In this document: positions 63,212-64,000 of the stretch, piece after piece | Position numbering within the stretch: position 1 is the stretch's first letter | How the letters are laid out: the number at the start of each line of letters is the position of its first letter | Origin: SZUA-430 sp040381215 | Lineage (GTDB): Bacteria > Pseudomonadota > Alphaproteobacteria > Micropepsales > Micropepsaceae | Length of the DNA: 64,000 nucleotides | Direction of reading: 5' to 3' | Assembly: GCA_040381215.1 (NCBI GenBank) | Contig: JBEIHO010000005.1 | Span: 17,628 to 81,627 of the forward strand | Translations under genes and position numbers: made by a program | Notes under the pieces: generated by a model | What the model saw: the letters and a program-made list of their open reading frames with translations, nothing else | Told to the model about the DNA's origin: nothing | Databases searched by the model: none

Positions 63212-64000
63212 TCAGACCAGGACCTTTCCCGCTTCACTGACCTTCGCCTCGTCCGGCGCATCGTTCAGGATCATCTCGTTGTGCGCAGCACCCGAGGGTA
63301 TCATGGGATAGCAGTTTTCCATCTGATCGACGACGCAGTCGAACAGCACCGGGCGATTGGTGTTGATCATCTCGTTGATCCGATCATCGAGCTCATCCGG
63401 CGTGGTCGCCCGCAGGCCCACCACACCATAGGCCTCGGCCAGCTTGACGAAATCCGGCAGGGCCTCTGAATAGGAATGCGAGTAACGCCCCCCGTGCAGC
63501 AATTGCTGCCACTGGCGCACCATGCCCATGTACTTGTTGTTGAGGATGAAGACCTTGATCGGCAGGTCGAACTGCACCGCTGTCGAAAGCTCCTGCATGA
63601 CCATCTGCACACTGGCCTCGCCCGCGATATCGATGACCAGCGCGTCCCGGTGCGCCACCTGGATACCGACCGCTGCCGGAAGGCCATAGCCCATCGTGCC
63701 AAGCCCGCCCGAAGTCATCCAGCGGTTGGGTTCGTCGAACTTGTAGAACTGCGCCGCCCACATCTGGTGCTGCCCCACCTCGGTCGAGATGTAGGTCGTC
63801 CGCCCCTTGGTGAGTTCATAGAGCCGTTCGATCGCCTGTTGCGGCTTGATGACGTCCTTCGACGTCTTGTACGAGAGGCACTTCCGCGCCCGCCAGCCAT
63901 CGATCTGCATCTTCCAGGCGCTCAAGCCCGCACCATCGACGCGCAGCTGCCGCGCGCGCCACAGGCGGATCATGTCATCGAGCACATGCGCGACGTCACC
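63212..64000 (-). CDS. ilvB: acetolactate synthase large subunit, C-terminal part (cut by window edge)
   Basis: This is the last 262 residues of the thiamine-diphosphate enzyme that makes acetolactate and acetohydroxybutyrate. The ThDP-binding segment starts at GGLGTMGYGLPAAVG, with the metal-binding GEASVQM...NNKYMGMV region (the usual GDGS is GEAS here). The frame stays open to the window edge, so the start is outside; the GTG at 63985 is internal. It heads the ilvBNC run in this window. Confidence 0.96.
   Translation of the reverse strand, partial: GDVAHVLDDMIRLWRARQLRVDGAGLSAWKMQIDGWRARKCLSYKTSKDVIKPQQAIERLYELTKGRTTYISTEVGQHQMWAAQFYKFDEPNRWMTSGGLGTMGYGLPAAVGIQVAHRDALVIDIAGEASVQMVMQELSTAVQFDLPIKVFILNNKYMGMVRQWQQLLHGGRYSHSYSEALPDFVKLAEAYGVVGLRATTPDELDDRINEMINTNRPVLFDCVVDQMENCYPMIPSGAAHNEMILNDAPDEAKVSEAGKVLV

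Overview
The window reads as one continuous piece of chromosome from a high-GC member of the Alphaproteobacteria. The evidence is the aerobic cobaltochelatase gene cobT, a PQQ cluster, the homogentisate pathway, mreBCD-mrdA-rodA next to leuA, a CheY/CheZ pair, a TonB-dependent receptor paired with a TPR-sulfotransferase, and tight operons full of ATGA, GTGA and TGATG overlaps. I cannot name a genus. There are no insertion sequences, phage genes, CRISPR arrays or rRNA. The only tRNA is tRNA-Lys(CUU). The left edge cuts cobT and the right edge cuts ilvB.

Layout, left to right. 1-13.6 kb: end of cobT and a phytase-like esterase; a four-gene Mla-type lipid ABC transporter; a DUF3754 membrane protein with a CHASE2 adenylate cyclase; a YbjN-like secreted protein; an OmpR-type two-component system flanked by two PepSY proteins, with a direct-repeat operator candidate between them. 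13.7-22.4 kb: a DUF2817 peptidase-like gene, pqqABCDE, then a TPR-sulfotransferase and a TonB receptor closed by a strong terminator. 22.4-33.8 kb: an accessory region with a LuxR/pseudo-hydrolase regulator, VOC protein, MFS carrier, DUF6285 plus phosphotransferase pair, CrtC/AttH-like protein, FAD oxidoreductase, epoxide-hydrolase-like enzyme, ABA4-like protein, SDR and KDPGal-type aldolase. 34-37.8 kb: cheY-cheZ, then a DedA/ATP-grasp/acyltransferase trio. 37.8-42.1 kb: hppD-hmgA-fahA-maiA-marR, turning 4-hydroxyphenylpyruvate into fumarate and acetoacetate, with a perfect palindrome in front of hppD. 42.2-49.2 kb: prohibitin, VOC, glutathione reductase, an unknown protein, a NarL-type regulator, a universal stress protein, a glycosyltransferase and the tRNA. 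49.3-57.6 kb: SDR, rodA, mrdA, mreD, mreC, mreB and leuA on the minus strand. 58-64 kb: a membrane-bound spermidine-synthase-like fusion, purT, ilvC, ilvN and the end of ilvB.

The points most worth attention are these. A 10-codon leader peptide with four leucine codons lies in mutually exclusive hairpins ahead of leuA. mreB and mrdA each carry a single-base homopolymer frameshift, and no other gene in the window is clearly broken. A LuxR-type regulator is fused to an alpha/beta-hydrolase fold whose whole catalytic triad appears to be replaced. The DedA/ATP-grasp/acyltransferase trio looks like an uncharacterised lipid-modification unit. Palindromic and direct-repeat operators sit where the locally encoded MarR and OmpR-type regulators would be expected to bind.
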